NCBI GenBank assembly: GCA_016711325.1
Contig: JADJTH010000008.1
Coordinates: 124,001-188,000 of the forward strand
Reading direction: 5' to 3'
Length of the DNA stretch: 64,000 nucleotides
Origin: Nigerium sp.
GTDB taxonomy: Bacteria > Actinomycetota > Actinomycetes > Propionibacteriales > Propionibacteriaceae
Shown: in pieces, positions 35,701 to 42,002 of the stretch
How positions within the stretch are numbered: position 1 is the first letter of the stretch
Layout: the number at the start of each line of letters is the position of its first letter
Program-made: the position numbers and the translations under genes
Notes under the pieces: generated by a model
What the model was told of the DNA's origin: nothing
Database searches by the model: none
What the model saw: only the letters and a program-made list of their open reading frames with translations

Positions 35701-36318
35701 GGCGAATACGTTGCGGCCTTGGGCGTCGTCGACCATCTGGCGGCTGAAGATTTCGAAGCGCAGGTCGAACTTCTGGCTGAGTTCCTCACGCCACTGCTCC
35801 ACGAGCCCGCCGGGAGCGACGATGATCGCGCGCTCGCAGTCTGAGCGCAGGATCAGCTCCTTCAGGTACAGGCCGGCCATGATCGTCTTGCCCGCGCCGG
35901 GGTCGTCGGCCAGCAGGAACCGCAGTGGGATGCGCGGCAGCAGTTCCTCGTAGACGGCGCGAATCTGGTGCGGCAGCGGGTCAACGTCCGAGCTGTTGAC
36001 CGCGACCATCGGGTCGTAGAGTGCCGCGTATTTGATTCGTAGTGCCTCGGCCGCGAGCCGGAACTCGTCCGGATCGGCATCGTAGGCAGGAGCGGAGTCG
36101 AAGTCACCCGCGACCTCGAACCGTGCCGCGTCGGCGTCAGTGATCGCGCGTGCGCCGCTGCGGCCGGAGTCGTCGCGGTAGAAGACCTCGAACAACTCGG
36201 CGTCGATAGGGTCGATGGCGATCAGGGTGACCGTCTGCCCCGGCACCAAGCCACGGAGGCGCTGGCCCGCGCGAAGCGTCGCGAGTGTCAGTGTCGCGTC
36301 GGTCGTCGCTTCTGTCAC
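32716..36318 (-). CDS. SNF2-family helicase with C-terminal DUF3883 domain
   Basis: 1200 residues from a GTG start behind AAGGAGG. SF2 helicase motifs in order: DDPGAGKTIMAGL (I, near 145), VVDEAHRM (II), LLMTATPHAG (III), ATDAAGEGLNLQRA (V) and EQRFGRIHRIGQR (VI). It is of the RapA/DrmD-like branch (COG0553). Near the C-terminus RNNPGYDIQSTDQNGFVHYI followed by EVKGRIVGS is a DUF3883 domain, a PD-(D/E)XK-like fold often fused to defence enzymes. It would translocate on invading DNA. It is followed with overlap by the methylase. Confidence 0.93.
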   Translation of the reverse strand: MTEATTDATLTLATLRAGQRLRGLVPGQTVTLIAIDPIDAELFEVFYRDDSGRSGARAITDADAARFEVAGDFDSAPAYDADPDEFRLAAEALRIKYAALYDPMVAVNSSDVDPLPHQIRAVYEELLPRIPLRFLLADDPGAGKTIMAGLYLKELILRSDCERAIIVAPGGLVEQWREELSQKFDLRFEIFSRQMVDDAQGRNVFAEHPFLIARMDQLSRSVDLTEQLSEVTWDVAVVDEAHRMSAHYSSWAGEVDETKRFKLGRLLSETAHNFLLMTATPHAGKEEDFQLFMSLLDRDRFEGQYRQGVHRTDTDGLMRRMVKEDLLTFEGKPLFPERKAYTVEYELSPAERDLYEQVTDYVRTEMGRAERIAQAGDKKRGNNVGFALTVLQRRLASSPEAILRSLERRQQRLDTKLRDMQRITDDARFSTSISSHIDEWTTGKTTVDFGSDALPAFSVDDFEDFDEETTDEERAQFEEQADQVVDLATAAQTIPELRAEIAILEDLIKVARRVRLQDDDKKWVQLRTILDEQLLTHDGSGDARKIIIFTEHRDTLDYLQAKITAQFGRADSVITIHGGTRREDRKLARERFTHNPDTVVLLATDAAGEGLNLQRAHLMVNYDLPWNPNRIEQRFGRIHRIGQREVCHLWNMVASDTREGDVFTRLLAKIDQMSIAYNGNLFNVLGDADAFQERSLRDLLIEAIRYGDQPQVKAKLDRIIDAGVSHGLDEMLAERALHPEMFSALNLDEVRARMEKARERRLQPGYIAAFFLPALTRLGGRIRKRENGRYEITRVPARVIDAARRLNRWAPVAEQYERITFELSRMHPDGLADASLIAPGHPLLHAVIEATIDDLGPTLKQGTVLVDRRTKQTDAPMLMFSVEQRIENTAADADTVSHHFDYPLLEQDSTVTVSAAPPYLDYDRPDSTETEAIADITGSDWARQNHEKLVRAWAYREGLQPRMDEIKTRLDIETARTRAQVKDRLLAEINHWDREHNRLEALERGGTVGRLRAETALVRARQLDERLSHRLEQLDEATNLVAVPAVIRGAALVVPSALLATGAEPEAQTFARQTEEVERRAVEAVLAAERALGREPVEMPRNNPGYDIQSTDQNGFVHYIEVKGRIVGSDTFTITTNEITFAQTQGDRHRLALVEVSTSGAANDQLRYVSDAFTHLEPSATTRSYNEVWRDYWERGGPPR

Positions 36319-36407
36319 GAGGTGCCTCCTTCCGGTTTTGGGCAGTGGATCAGGATATGGGGTGCCACCGACAAAGTGTCAGCGGCGGCTCGAAGTGAGC
36401 GACGCGT

Positions 36408-36608
36408 TCACCCTGGCGGGGAGGGTTCGGAGTCGGCGGCGGCGCTGCCTCGTCGCACCCAGTCGTCGATCTCGCTGGCTTGGAACTTCCAGAGGCGTCC
36501 GACCTTGTGGGCGGGCATGGCCTTCTCGGCGATCCAGGTGTAGACGGTGTCTTTGGTGACCCCGAGGTGGGCGGCGATGTCGTCTGCGGACAGCCACGGC
36601 TCAGCCAC
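36408..36608 (-). CDS. small excisionase-like helix-turn-helix protein
   Basis: 66 residues from GTG 36608, with AGGGAGGA just upstream; a longer frame to 36749 has no ribosome site. The HTH_17/MerR-like motif is complete (LSADDIAAHLGVTKDTVYTW then AMPAHKVGRLWKFQASEIDD). Such proteins act as excisionases or as regulators. It lies 89 bases before the helicase gene on the same strand and is probably the first gene of the defence operon, perhaps controlling it. Bases 36609-36843 hold no gene I can support. Confidence 0.85.
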   Translation of the reverse strand: MAEPWLSADDIAAHLGVTKDTVYTWIAEKAMPAHKVGRLWKFQASEIDDWVRRGSAAADSEPSPPG

Positions 36609-36843
36609 GTTGATCCTCCCTCGATGGCCCGGGCAGGCCAACCCTCCCGACGATACCGGCGGAAGTACTGCTTGAGCGGGGCTTCTCCGGGCGTGGCCGA
36701 ACGAGACGGGTGCCGAGCCTGGCGACCCCGCCCGACGCAGGCGGCGCACGTCTTCCAGCCCTCCGGGCGCTCGCCGCGGGCCATCACGTACAGGAAGGCC
36801 GCGTCCCGCACGACCTCGCCACGCTTCGCATGTTGTGCAAACG

Positions 36844-36882
36844 AAACCCGGCCTGACGATTGACCTTGTCAGACCGGGTTTT
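36844..36882 (-). terminator. terminator downstream of tRNA-His, possibly bidirectional
   Basis: AAACCCGG-C-CTGAC and GTCAG-A-CCGGGTTT form a 13-bp stem with one mismatch and a 10-base loop. T-rich sequence follows on the minus strand, 7 bases beyond the tRNA 3' end. Confidence 0.75.
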
Positions 36883-36888
36883 GTTCAG

Positions 36889-36962
36889 GGTGAGTAACGG
36901 GACTCGAACCCGCGACATCCTGGACCACAACCAGGTGCTCTACCAGCTGAGCTATACCCACC
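36889..36962 (-). tRNA. tRNA-His (GTG anticodon)
   Basis: The minus strand folds into a full cloverleaf with acceptor stem GTGGGTA/TACTCAC, D arm TAGCTCAGCTGGTAGAGCAC, anticodon loop TTGTGGT and T arm CGGGTTCGAGTCCCG. The encoded extra G-1 (36962) opposite C73 (36889) is the identity element of histidine tRNAs. CCA is not encoded. Its 3' end points toward the defence region, so it could have served as an integration site. Confidence 0.96.
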
Positions 36963-37148
36963 ATCGCTGCCGTAAACAGCGGAGATCATCATAACCCGGT
37001 CCGGGCTCGCGCGCGAATCCGGCCTCTCAAGCGTCGCCGCCATGTTGGCTGGGCCAACAGTGCCCGCCCTGGGCGTCCGCCCTGACCGCGACGGGCGTCC
37101 CGCGCGTCGTCCGTGCTACCGCGCCCTGTCTGCCGTGTGCGGGAGTAC

Positions 37149-37295
37149 GCGGAATGCGCGGGAGGGACCTGCGGGCGCGAGGGCGCGGACATGTGCGGCG
37201 GAGTGCGCGGGAGGGGCTTGCGGGCGCGAGAGCGCGGACAGGTGACGCGGAATGCGCGGGAGGGACCTGCGGGCGCGAGAGCGCGGACACGGAGT
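37149..37295. repeat. 49-bp tandem repeat, three copies
   Basis: Units start at 37149, 37198 and 37247 with period 49. Each reads GCGGAATGCGCGGGAGGGAC, then CTGCGGGCGCGAGAGCGCGG and a short variable end. A shortened fourth copy follows to about 37345. They fill much of the 440-base gap between tRNA-His and orn. No convincing gene lies in the gap: the frames through the repeat are repetitive Arg/Pro/Ala-rich shadows. Confidence 0.9.
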
Positions 37296-37402
37296 GCGTA
37301 CGGACGGCATCCCCGCGGCAGCGACCCGCGGGCGCGGGAGCGCGGAAGAAGGAGAAGAGGCGCGGACGGACGGCCACGGGTATCCGCGGGCGTCCGGCGA
37401 CA

Positions 37403-38080
37403 TCAGCTCCTGGAGGGCGTGGTGGCGTCCGGAACCACCGCGTCCGGCACCACCGCCGGTGCCTGGGGATGGCGATGGCCGGTGAGGGCCCCCTGGTGCA
37501 GCCGCGCCAGGGTGCGCAGGTCGACGGGTTGCGGGCCGGGGGGCGCGACGAACACGGCGTCGCGGTAGTAGCGCAGCTCCTCGATCGATTCTTGGATGTC
37601 GGCCAGCGCGCGATGGTTGCCCGACTTGGCCGGGGAGTTGAAGTACGCGCGCGGGAACCAGCGCCGGGACAGCTCCTTGATCGTGCTCACGTCGACATTG
37701 CGGTAATGCAGGTGGCCCTCCAGCGACGGCATGTCGCGGGCCAGGAAGGCGCGGTCGGTGCCGACCGTGTTGCCGGCCAGCGGAGCCTTGCGCTCCTCGG
37801 GCACCCACTCGCGGACGTAGGCGAGGACTTGCGCCTCGGCGTCCGCCATCGTCGTGCCGGACGCCAGCGCGTCGAGCAGCCCCGAGGTGGTGTGCATGGT
37901 GCGCACGTAGTCGCCCATCGACGCCACCGCCTCGGCGGGCGGGGCGACGATGACGTCCACGCCCTCGCCCAGTACGTTCAGGTCGCCATCGGTCACCAGG
38001 GCCGCCACCTCGATCAGCGCGTCCCCGGCGAGGTCGAGGCCGGTCATCTCGCAGTCGATCCACACAAGTCGGTCGTTCAC
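37403..38080 (-). CDS. orn: oligoribonuclease (DEDDh 3'-5' exonuclease)
   Basis: 225 residues. It degrades 2-5-nucleotide RNA to mononucleotides in the last step of RNA decay and cleaves pGpG. The DEDDh residues are visible: WIDCEMTGLD (Asp, Glu) at residue 7, GNTVGTDRAFL (Asp) near 103, and SGNHRALADIQESIEELR (His, Asp) near 153-160. The C-terminal 35 residues after the domain (HRHPQAPAVVPDAVVPDATT) are a low-complexity tail not needed for activity. Length without the tail fits the family. Confidence 0.95.
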   Translation of the reverse strand: MNDRLVWIDCEMTGLDLAGDALIEVAALVTDGDLNVLGEGVDVIVAPPAEAVASMGDYVRTMHTTSGLLDALASGTTMADAEAQVLAYVREWVPEERKAPLAGNTVGTDRAFLARDMPSLEGHLHYRNVDVSTIKELSRRWFPRAYFNSPAKSGNHRALADIQESIEELRYYRDAVFVAPPGPQPVDLRTLARLHQGALTGHRHPQAPAVVPDAVVPDATTPSRS

Positions 38081-38153
38081 GTTCCCACCTTAGGGCGACA
38101 AACTCACTAGGCTGTCACTGACCCCGACCGTCACCGCTGTCCTCAGGAGCGTC

Positions 38154-39089
38154 ATGGACCAGAACAATTTCCAGGAGATCCTGGAGGGGGCCCCCGCGCA
38201 GCGGGAGAACCTCCGCCAGTTCATCGACAACCTGGTGATGCAGGGCTACACGGTGGGCGACGCCGAAGGTCCCGACCCGGCGCTCATCGATCCGGGTGGC
38301 CGCGCCGTGGAGACCTGGCGCGAGGACTACCCCTACGACGAGCTGATGACGCGCGACGCCTACGAGGCCGAGAAGTACCTGTTGCAGGTCGAGTTGCTGA
38401 AGCTCCAGTACTGGAGCCAAGACCACGACATCCGCCACCTCATCTTGTTCGAGGGCCGGGACGCGGCAGGCAAGGGCGGCACGATCAAGCGGTTCACCGA
38501 GCATCTCAACCCGCGCGCCGCGCGCGTGGTCGCGCTGACCAAGCCGACGACCACCGAGCAGGGGCAGTGGTACTTCCAGCGCTACATCAAGCATTTCCCG
38601 ACGTTCGGCGAGATCGTGATGTTCGACCGCTCCTGGTACAACCGGGCGGGCGTCGAGCGCGTCATGGGCTTCTGCAGCGACGATCAGTACGAGATTTTCA
38701 TGAAGCAGGCGCCCGACTTCGAGCGGATGATCATCGACGCGGGCATCCACCTGACGAAGTTCTGGTTCTCGGTCACGCAGCGCGAGCAGCGGACGCGGTT
38801 CGCCATTCGCCAGATCGATCCGGTGCGCCGCTGGAAGCTGTCGCCGATGGATCTGGAGTCGCTCGACCGCTGGGAGGCCTACACGGCCGCCAAGGAGGCG
38901 ATGTTCGAGCGCACCGACACCGACCACGCGCCGTGGATCACGATCCGGTCGAACGACAAGAAGCGTGCCCGCCTGAACGGGATGCGCGCCTTCCTGAACC
39001 AGTTCGACTACGAGGGCCGCGACGATTCGGTCGTCTACGATCCCGATCCGCTGATCGTGAAGCGCGGCCGCGACGCGGTGGGCGACTGA
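38154..39089 (+). CDS. ppk2: polyphosphate kinase 2
   Basis: 311 residues. PPK2 moves phosphate between polyphosphate and nucleoside diphosphates (or AMP, depending on class). Visible are Walker A FEGRDAAGKGGTIKRF near residue 100, the PPK2 segment RVVALTKPTTTEQGQWYFQR, Walker B/lid VMFDRSWYNRAGVERVMGF and the closing RAFLNQFDYEGRD. Length and motifs fit class I single-domain PPK2 (NDP-phosphorylating), but class cannot be fixed by eye. It is divergent from orn with a 73-base gap. Confidence 0.94.
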   Translation: MDQNNFQEILEGAPAQRENLRQFIDNLVMQGYTVGDAEGPDPALIDPGGRAVETWREDYPYDELMTRDAYEAEKYLLQVELLKLQYWSQDHDIRHLILFEGRDAAGKGGTIKRFTEHLNPRAARVVALTKPTTTEQGQWYFQRYIKHFPTFGEIVMFDRSWYNRAGVERVMGFCSDDQYEIFMKQAPDFERMIIDAGIHLTKFWFSVTQREQRTRFAIRQIDPVRRWKLSPMDLESLDRWEAYTAAKEAMFERTDTDHAPWITIRSNDKKRARLNGMRAFLNQFDYEGRDDSVVYDPDPLIVKRGRDAVGD

Positions 39090-39126
39090 CGCGGTGCCCG
39101 TCGGCGTACTACGCTTCCCCTGCACG

Positions 39127-39199
39127 GCCCCCGTAGCTCAGGGGATAGAGCAGCGGCCTTCTAATCCGACGGTCGGAGGTTCGAATCCTCCCGGGGGCG
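39127..39199 (+). tRNA. tRNA-Arg (TCT anticodon)
   Basis: Full cloverleaf: acceptor GCCCCCG/CGGGGGC, D arm TAGCTCAGGGGATAGAGCAG, anticodon loop CTTCTAA and T arm GGAGGTTCGAATCCTCC, discriminator G. CCA is not encoded. Confidence 0.97.
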
Positions 39200-39247
39200 C
39201 CGCCGGTGCCGGGCGCGCCTGCTAGGCTGCCGGTGCACACAGCACAT

Positions 39248-39338
39248 CCGCTGGGGGGGCCCGAACGGGCTGAGATCGACCACCTGAGGTCGACCACTCC
39301 AGGAACCTGATCTCGGTCATACGAGCGGAGGGAAGCGG
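39248..39338 (+). promoter_or_regulatory. TPP riboswitch (THI element)
   Basis: The closing stem CCGCT/AGCGG frames the conserved cores GGGCTGAGA (39268-39275 region) and ACCTGATCTCGGTCATACGA followed by GGAGGGAAG. The last element contains GGAGGG, the ribosome site of the ATG at 39343. TPP binding would therefore hide the ribosome site and block translation. It controls the thiamine-precursor transporter genes that follow. Confidence 0.95.
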
Positions 39339-39342
39339 TCCT

Positions 39343-39414
39343 ATGGTGGTCTCGATTCGGCGCGTGAGCGCGCATGCCCGCATGCGACCGCCCGCGGCGT
39401 TCGTGCGGGCGTGA
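39343..39414 (+). CDS. 23-residue leader peptide ORF after the TPP riboswitch
   Basis: ATG 39343 lies 5-8 bases after the GGAGGG of the riboswitch and opens MVVSIRRVSAHARMRPPAAF, ending in TGA at 39412-39414. That stop overlaps the GTG start of the permease (GTGA). The permease has no ribosome site of its own, so the leader probably passes riboswitch control on by translational coupling. The alternative is that a one-base error separates the true N-terminus of the permease from this start. Confidence 0.6.
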   Translation: MVVSIRRVSAHARMRPPAAFVRA

Positions 39415-40190
39415 GGACGTTCGGCAAGCAGGTCCTTCCCGTCCTCGTCGCCGTCGCCGGCCTGATCGTCGTGTGGGACCTGATCGTCCGGTTCACCCAC
39501 GCCCCGAGCTACCTGCTTCCCGCGCCCGCCCAGGTTGCCGAGGTCGTCTGGAACGACCGGGCGCTGCTCGGCAAGCACCTCGCGGCCACCGCCCAGATCG
39601 CTCTCGCGGGGTTCACCCTCGGCGTGGGCGTCGGCATCGGCGTGGGCGTTCTGCTCGGCTGGTCGGCCACCCTCCGCCGGGCCGCCGAACCGCTGCTGAT
39701 CGCGAGCCAGGCGATCCCGCCGGTGATCCTGGCGCCGATCCTGATCGCCGCGATGGGCTTCGGAGCCTGGCCGAAGATCCTGGTGGTCACGCTGGGCGCC
39801 TTCTTTCCCGTCGCGATCGGTGCGAGCGTCGCGATGAGGGACGCCGACCGCTCCCTGGTCGACCTGATGACCGCCATGGGGGCCTCGCGTTTCACCGTGC
39901 TGCGCCAGGTCCGGCTTCCCGGCTCGGTTCCCGCGATCATCGCCGGTGCGAAGGTGGCGGCGAGCTACGTCGTCTTCAGCGCCATCATCGCCGAGTGGAT
40001 GGGCTCGTCGGTCGGCCTCGGCGTGTACCTGCAGCGCTCGCAGGCGAGCTATCAGATGGACCAGCTCTTCGCCGCCGTCGGCGTCGTCGCCGCGCTCGGC
40101 GTCGGCCTGTTCTGGCTTTCCGCGCTGCTCGGCGAACTGGTGCTGGCGCGATCCCGGCCCGCTTCCTACCGAAAGGACCCCCGCTCATGA
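39411..40190 (+). CDS. thiX: thiamine-precursor ABC transporter permease (ThiX-like)
   Basis: 259 residues from GTG 39411, overlapping the leader stop. Six membrane helices of the SsuC/TauC-type permease family, with the EAA loop LVDLMTAMGASRFTVLRQVR near residue 150. The TPP riboswitch upstream and the NMT1/THI5-like binding protein downstream point to uptake of a thiamine pyrimidine precursor (HMP or formylaminopyrimidine). Its stop overlaps the ATG of the next gene. Confidence 0.88.
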   Translation: MRTFGKQVLPVLVAVAGLIVVWDLIVRFTHAPSYLLPAPAQVAEVVWNDRALLGKHLAATAQIALAGFTLGVGVGIGVGVLLGWSATLRRAAEPLLIASQAIPPVILAPILIAAMGFGAWPKILVVTLGAFFPVAIGASVAMRDADRSLVDLMTAMGASRFTVLRQVRLPGSVPAIIAGAKVAASYVVFSAIIAEWMGSSVGLGVYLQRSQASYQMDQLFAAVGVVAALGVGLFWLSALLGELVLARSRPASYRKDPRS

Positions 40191-41221
40191 CCCTTCACTC
40201 CGTTCGCCGCCGCGGACTCCGCGCGAGCGCCATCGCCGTCGTCCTAGCCGTGGTCAGCGCGCTCGTCGGCTGCACCGGCCCGGCCGCCGCGCCCGCGGCG
40301 TCCGGCGGCTCGCTGCGCCCGGTGACGCTCATGCTGAACTGGACGCCGAACGCCCACCACGCCGGCATCTACTACGCGAAGGCGCACGGCCTGTACGAGC
40401 AGGCCGGCATCGACCTGACGATCCTGGAACCCGGCGACGGAGTGGGCGCCGAGGTGGCGGTCGCCCAGCACCGGGCCGACTTCGGCATCTCCCATGCCGA
40501 GGCGATGCTGCCCGCGCGCGCCCAGGGGATGGGGATCGAGGCGATCGCGACGATCCTGCCGGTCAACGACTCGGTGTTGATGGGCCTGGACACCTCCGGT
40601 CTCACCACCGAACTCGGCTCGCTCGAGGGCCGGACGTACGGCGGCTTCGGCGGTCCGCTGGAGACCGCCCTGATCAAGCGACTCGCCACCTGCGGCGGCG
40701 CGAATCCCGACAGCATCGAGTTCATCGAGATCGGCAACGTCGACTACCTGGCCGGGCTCGAACAGGGCCGCTTCGACGTCGTGTGGGTCTTCGGCGGCTG
40801 GGACGCCCTGCGCGCCCAGACCCAGAATGCGAGCGTCGTCACGCTGCCGCTCGCCGATCACACCGACTGCATCCCGGACTGGTACACCCCGATCATCATC
40901 GGCAACTCCGACGCCCTGGACGCCGACCCGGCGCTGGCACGCGCCTTCTTGGCCGCGACGGAGGAGGGCTATCAGGCGGTGATCGCCAGCCCCGACGCAG
41001 GCGCGGAGGCTCTGATGGCGGCGGCGCCCGAACTCGACGAGGGCTTGGTGCGCGACGCCGTCGCCTACTATGCGCCGCGGTTCGCGCCGGACGGCACCTT
41101 CGGCCCGATGCGGGAATCCGTCTGGACGGAGTTCACCGCATTCCTGGTGGAGGCCGGGCTGCTGACGGATGCCGCCCCGGTGCGGGACGCCTGGAGCAAC
41201 GACTACCTGCCGAAGCGCTGA
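40187..41221 (+). CDS. thiY: thiamine-precursor ABC transporter binding lipoprotein (ThiY-like, NMT1/THI5 family)
   Basis: 344 residues. Signal peptide with a lipobox LVGC (Cys near residue 29). The mature protein begins with the family hallmark LMLNWTPNAHHAGIYYAKAH and includes ISHAEAMLPARAQGMGIEAI and the ligand-pocket region YGGFGGPLETALIK. NMT1/THI5 proteins bind pyrimidine precursors of thiamine. ATG overlaps the permease stop (ATGA), and GAAAGGA lies upstream. Confidence 0.92.
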   Translation: MTLHSVRRRGLRASAIAVVLAVVSALVGCTGPAAAPAASGGSLRPVTLMLNWTPNAHHAGIYYAKAHGLYEQAGIDLTILEPGDGVGAEVAVAQHRADFGISHAEAMLPARAQGMGIEAIATILPVNDSVLMGLDTSGLTTELGSLEGRTYGGFGGPLETALIKRLATCGGANPDSIEFIEIGNVDYLAGLEQGRFDVVWVFGGWDALRAQTQNASVVTLPLADHTDCIPDWYTPIIIGNSDALDADPALARAFLAATEEGYQAVIASPDAGAEALMAAAPELDEGLVRDAVAYYAPRFAPDGTFGPMRESVWTEFTAFLVEAGLLTDAAPVRDAWSNDYLPKR

Positions 41222-41223
41222 CC

Positions 41224-41967
41224 GTGCCCGAGCGGGGCGCACTGGTCGTCGAGGGGATCGCGCACAGCTACGCGGCCCCGGTGCTGGACGCCGTGAGCTT
41301 CACCGTGCCGCCGGCGACGCTGACCGCCGTCGTGGGTCCGAGCGGATGCGGCAAGTCCACGCTGCTGCGCGTCCTGGCCGGGCTGGAGCGTCCCCAGCGG
41401 GGAGCGGCGCGGATGGACGGCGTCGAGGTGGCCGGGCGTCCGGGGCACGTCGCCTACCACCCGCAGCGCGACGCGCTGTTGCCGTGGCTGCGGGTGCTCG
41501 ACAACGCCACGCTCGGCGCGCGCACCTGCGGGCGCGACCGTGGCGAGGCACGGGCGGAGGCGCTCGGCTTGCTGTCTCGCTTCGGTCTCACCGGCGTCGA
41601 GTCGTCCTGGCCGGACGAGCTGTCGGGCGGCATGCGGCAACGGGTGGCGCTCATGCGCACCTGGCTGACGCCGCTGCCGGCGGTGGTGCTCGACGAGCCG
41701 TTCGGGGCGCTGGACGCCCTGACCCGGCGGCAGATGCAGGGATGGCTGCTCGGCATCACCGCCAGCGATCAGCGCCCGACCCTGCTCGTCACCCACGACA
41801 TCGACGAGGCCCTGCTGCTCGCCGATCAGGTCCTGGTCTTCTCGGCGCGCCCGGCCAGGATCGTGCACGTCGAGGACCGACCCGCCCCGGACGAGCGGCG
41901 TCGTGAGCACGAGGCGGGCGCGCAGCATGGGGCGGTGCTCAGGATCCTCGGCCTGCTGGGCGGCTGA
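41224..41967 (+). CDS. thiZ: thiamine-precursor ABC transporter ATPase (ThiZ-like)
   Basis: 247 residues from GTG 41224, 3 bases after the binding-protein stop. Walker A GPSGCGKSTLL, Q-loop YHPQRDALLPW, signature LSGGMRQRVALMRTW, Walker B AVVLDEPFGALDALTRR and switch His in LLVTHDIDEALLLADQ. The layout is that of the nitrate/taurine/thiamine-precursor ATPase group. It completes the three-gene transporter under riboswitch control. Confidence 0.92.
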   Translation: MPERGALVVEGIAHSYAAPVLDAVSFTVPPATLTAVVGPSGCGKSTLLRVLAGLERPQRGAARMDGVEVAGRPGHVAYHPQRDALLPWLRVLDNATLGARTCGRDRGEARAEALGLLSRFGLTGVESSWPDELSGGMRQRVALMRTWLTPLPAVVLDEPFGALDALTRRQMQGWLLGITASDQRPTLLVTHDIDEALLLADQVLVFSARPARIVHVEDRPAPDERRREHEAGAQHGAVLRILGLLGG

Positions 41968-42002
41968 GCAGGAGTGTCCGGACGTGCGATTACCCTGGGC
42001 CC

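Noticed and set aside
22827..36608. BREX or DISARM system
   Set aside because: No PglZ, BrxC/PglY or BrxL for BREX; no DrmA/DrmB (DUF1998) or PLD protein for DISARM. Only the SNF2 helicase is shared in type with DISARM class 1.
22827..36608. Type I restriction-modification locus
   Set aside because: No HsdS specificity subunit and no HsdR with the usual N-terminal nuclease; the methylase is of DUF1156 type.
36889..36962. tRNA-His as a proven attachment site
   Set aside because: No second copy of the tRNA 3' end was seen on the other side of the island; kept only as an inference.
37149..37345. CRISPR array
   Set aside because: Units are directly joined with no unique spacers, and no cas genes are present anywhere in the window.
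39374..41221. Single 615-codon gene spanning the thiamine permease and binding protein
   Set aside because: Its first 270 codons are out of frame with the clear permease; only the part after 40187 is the binding protein.
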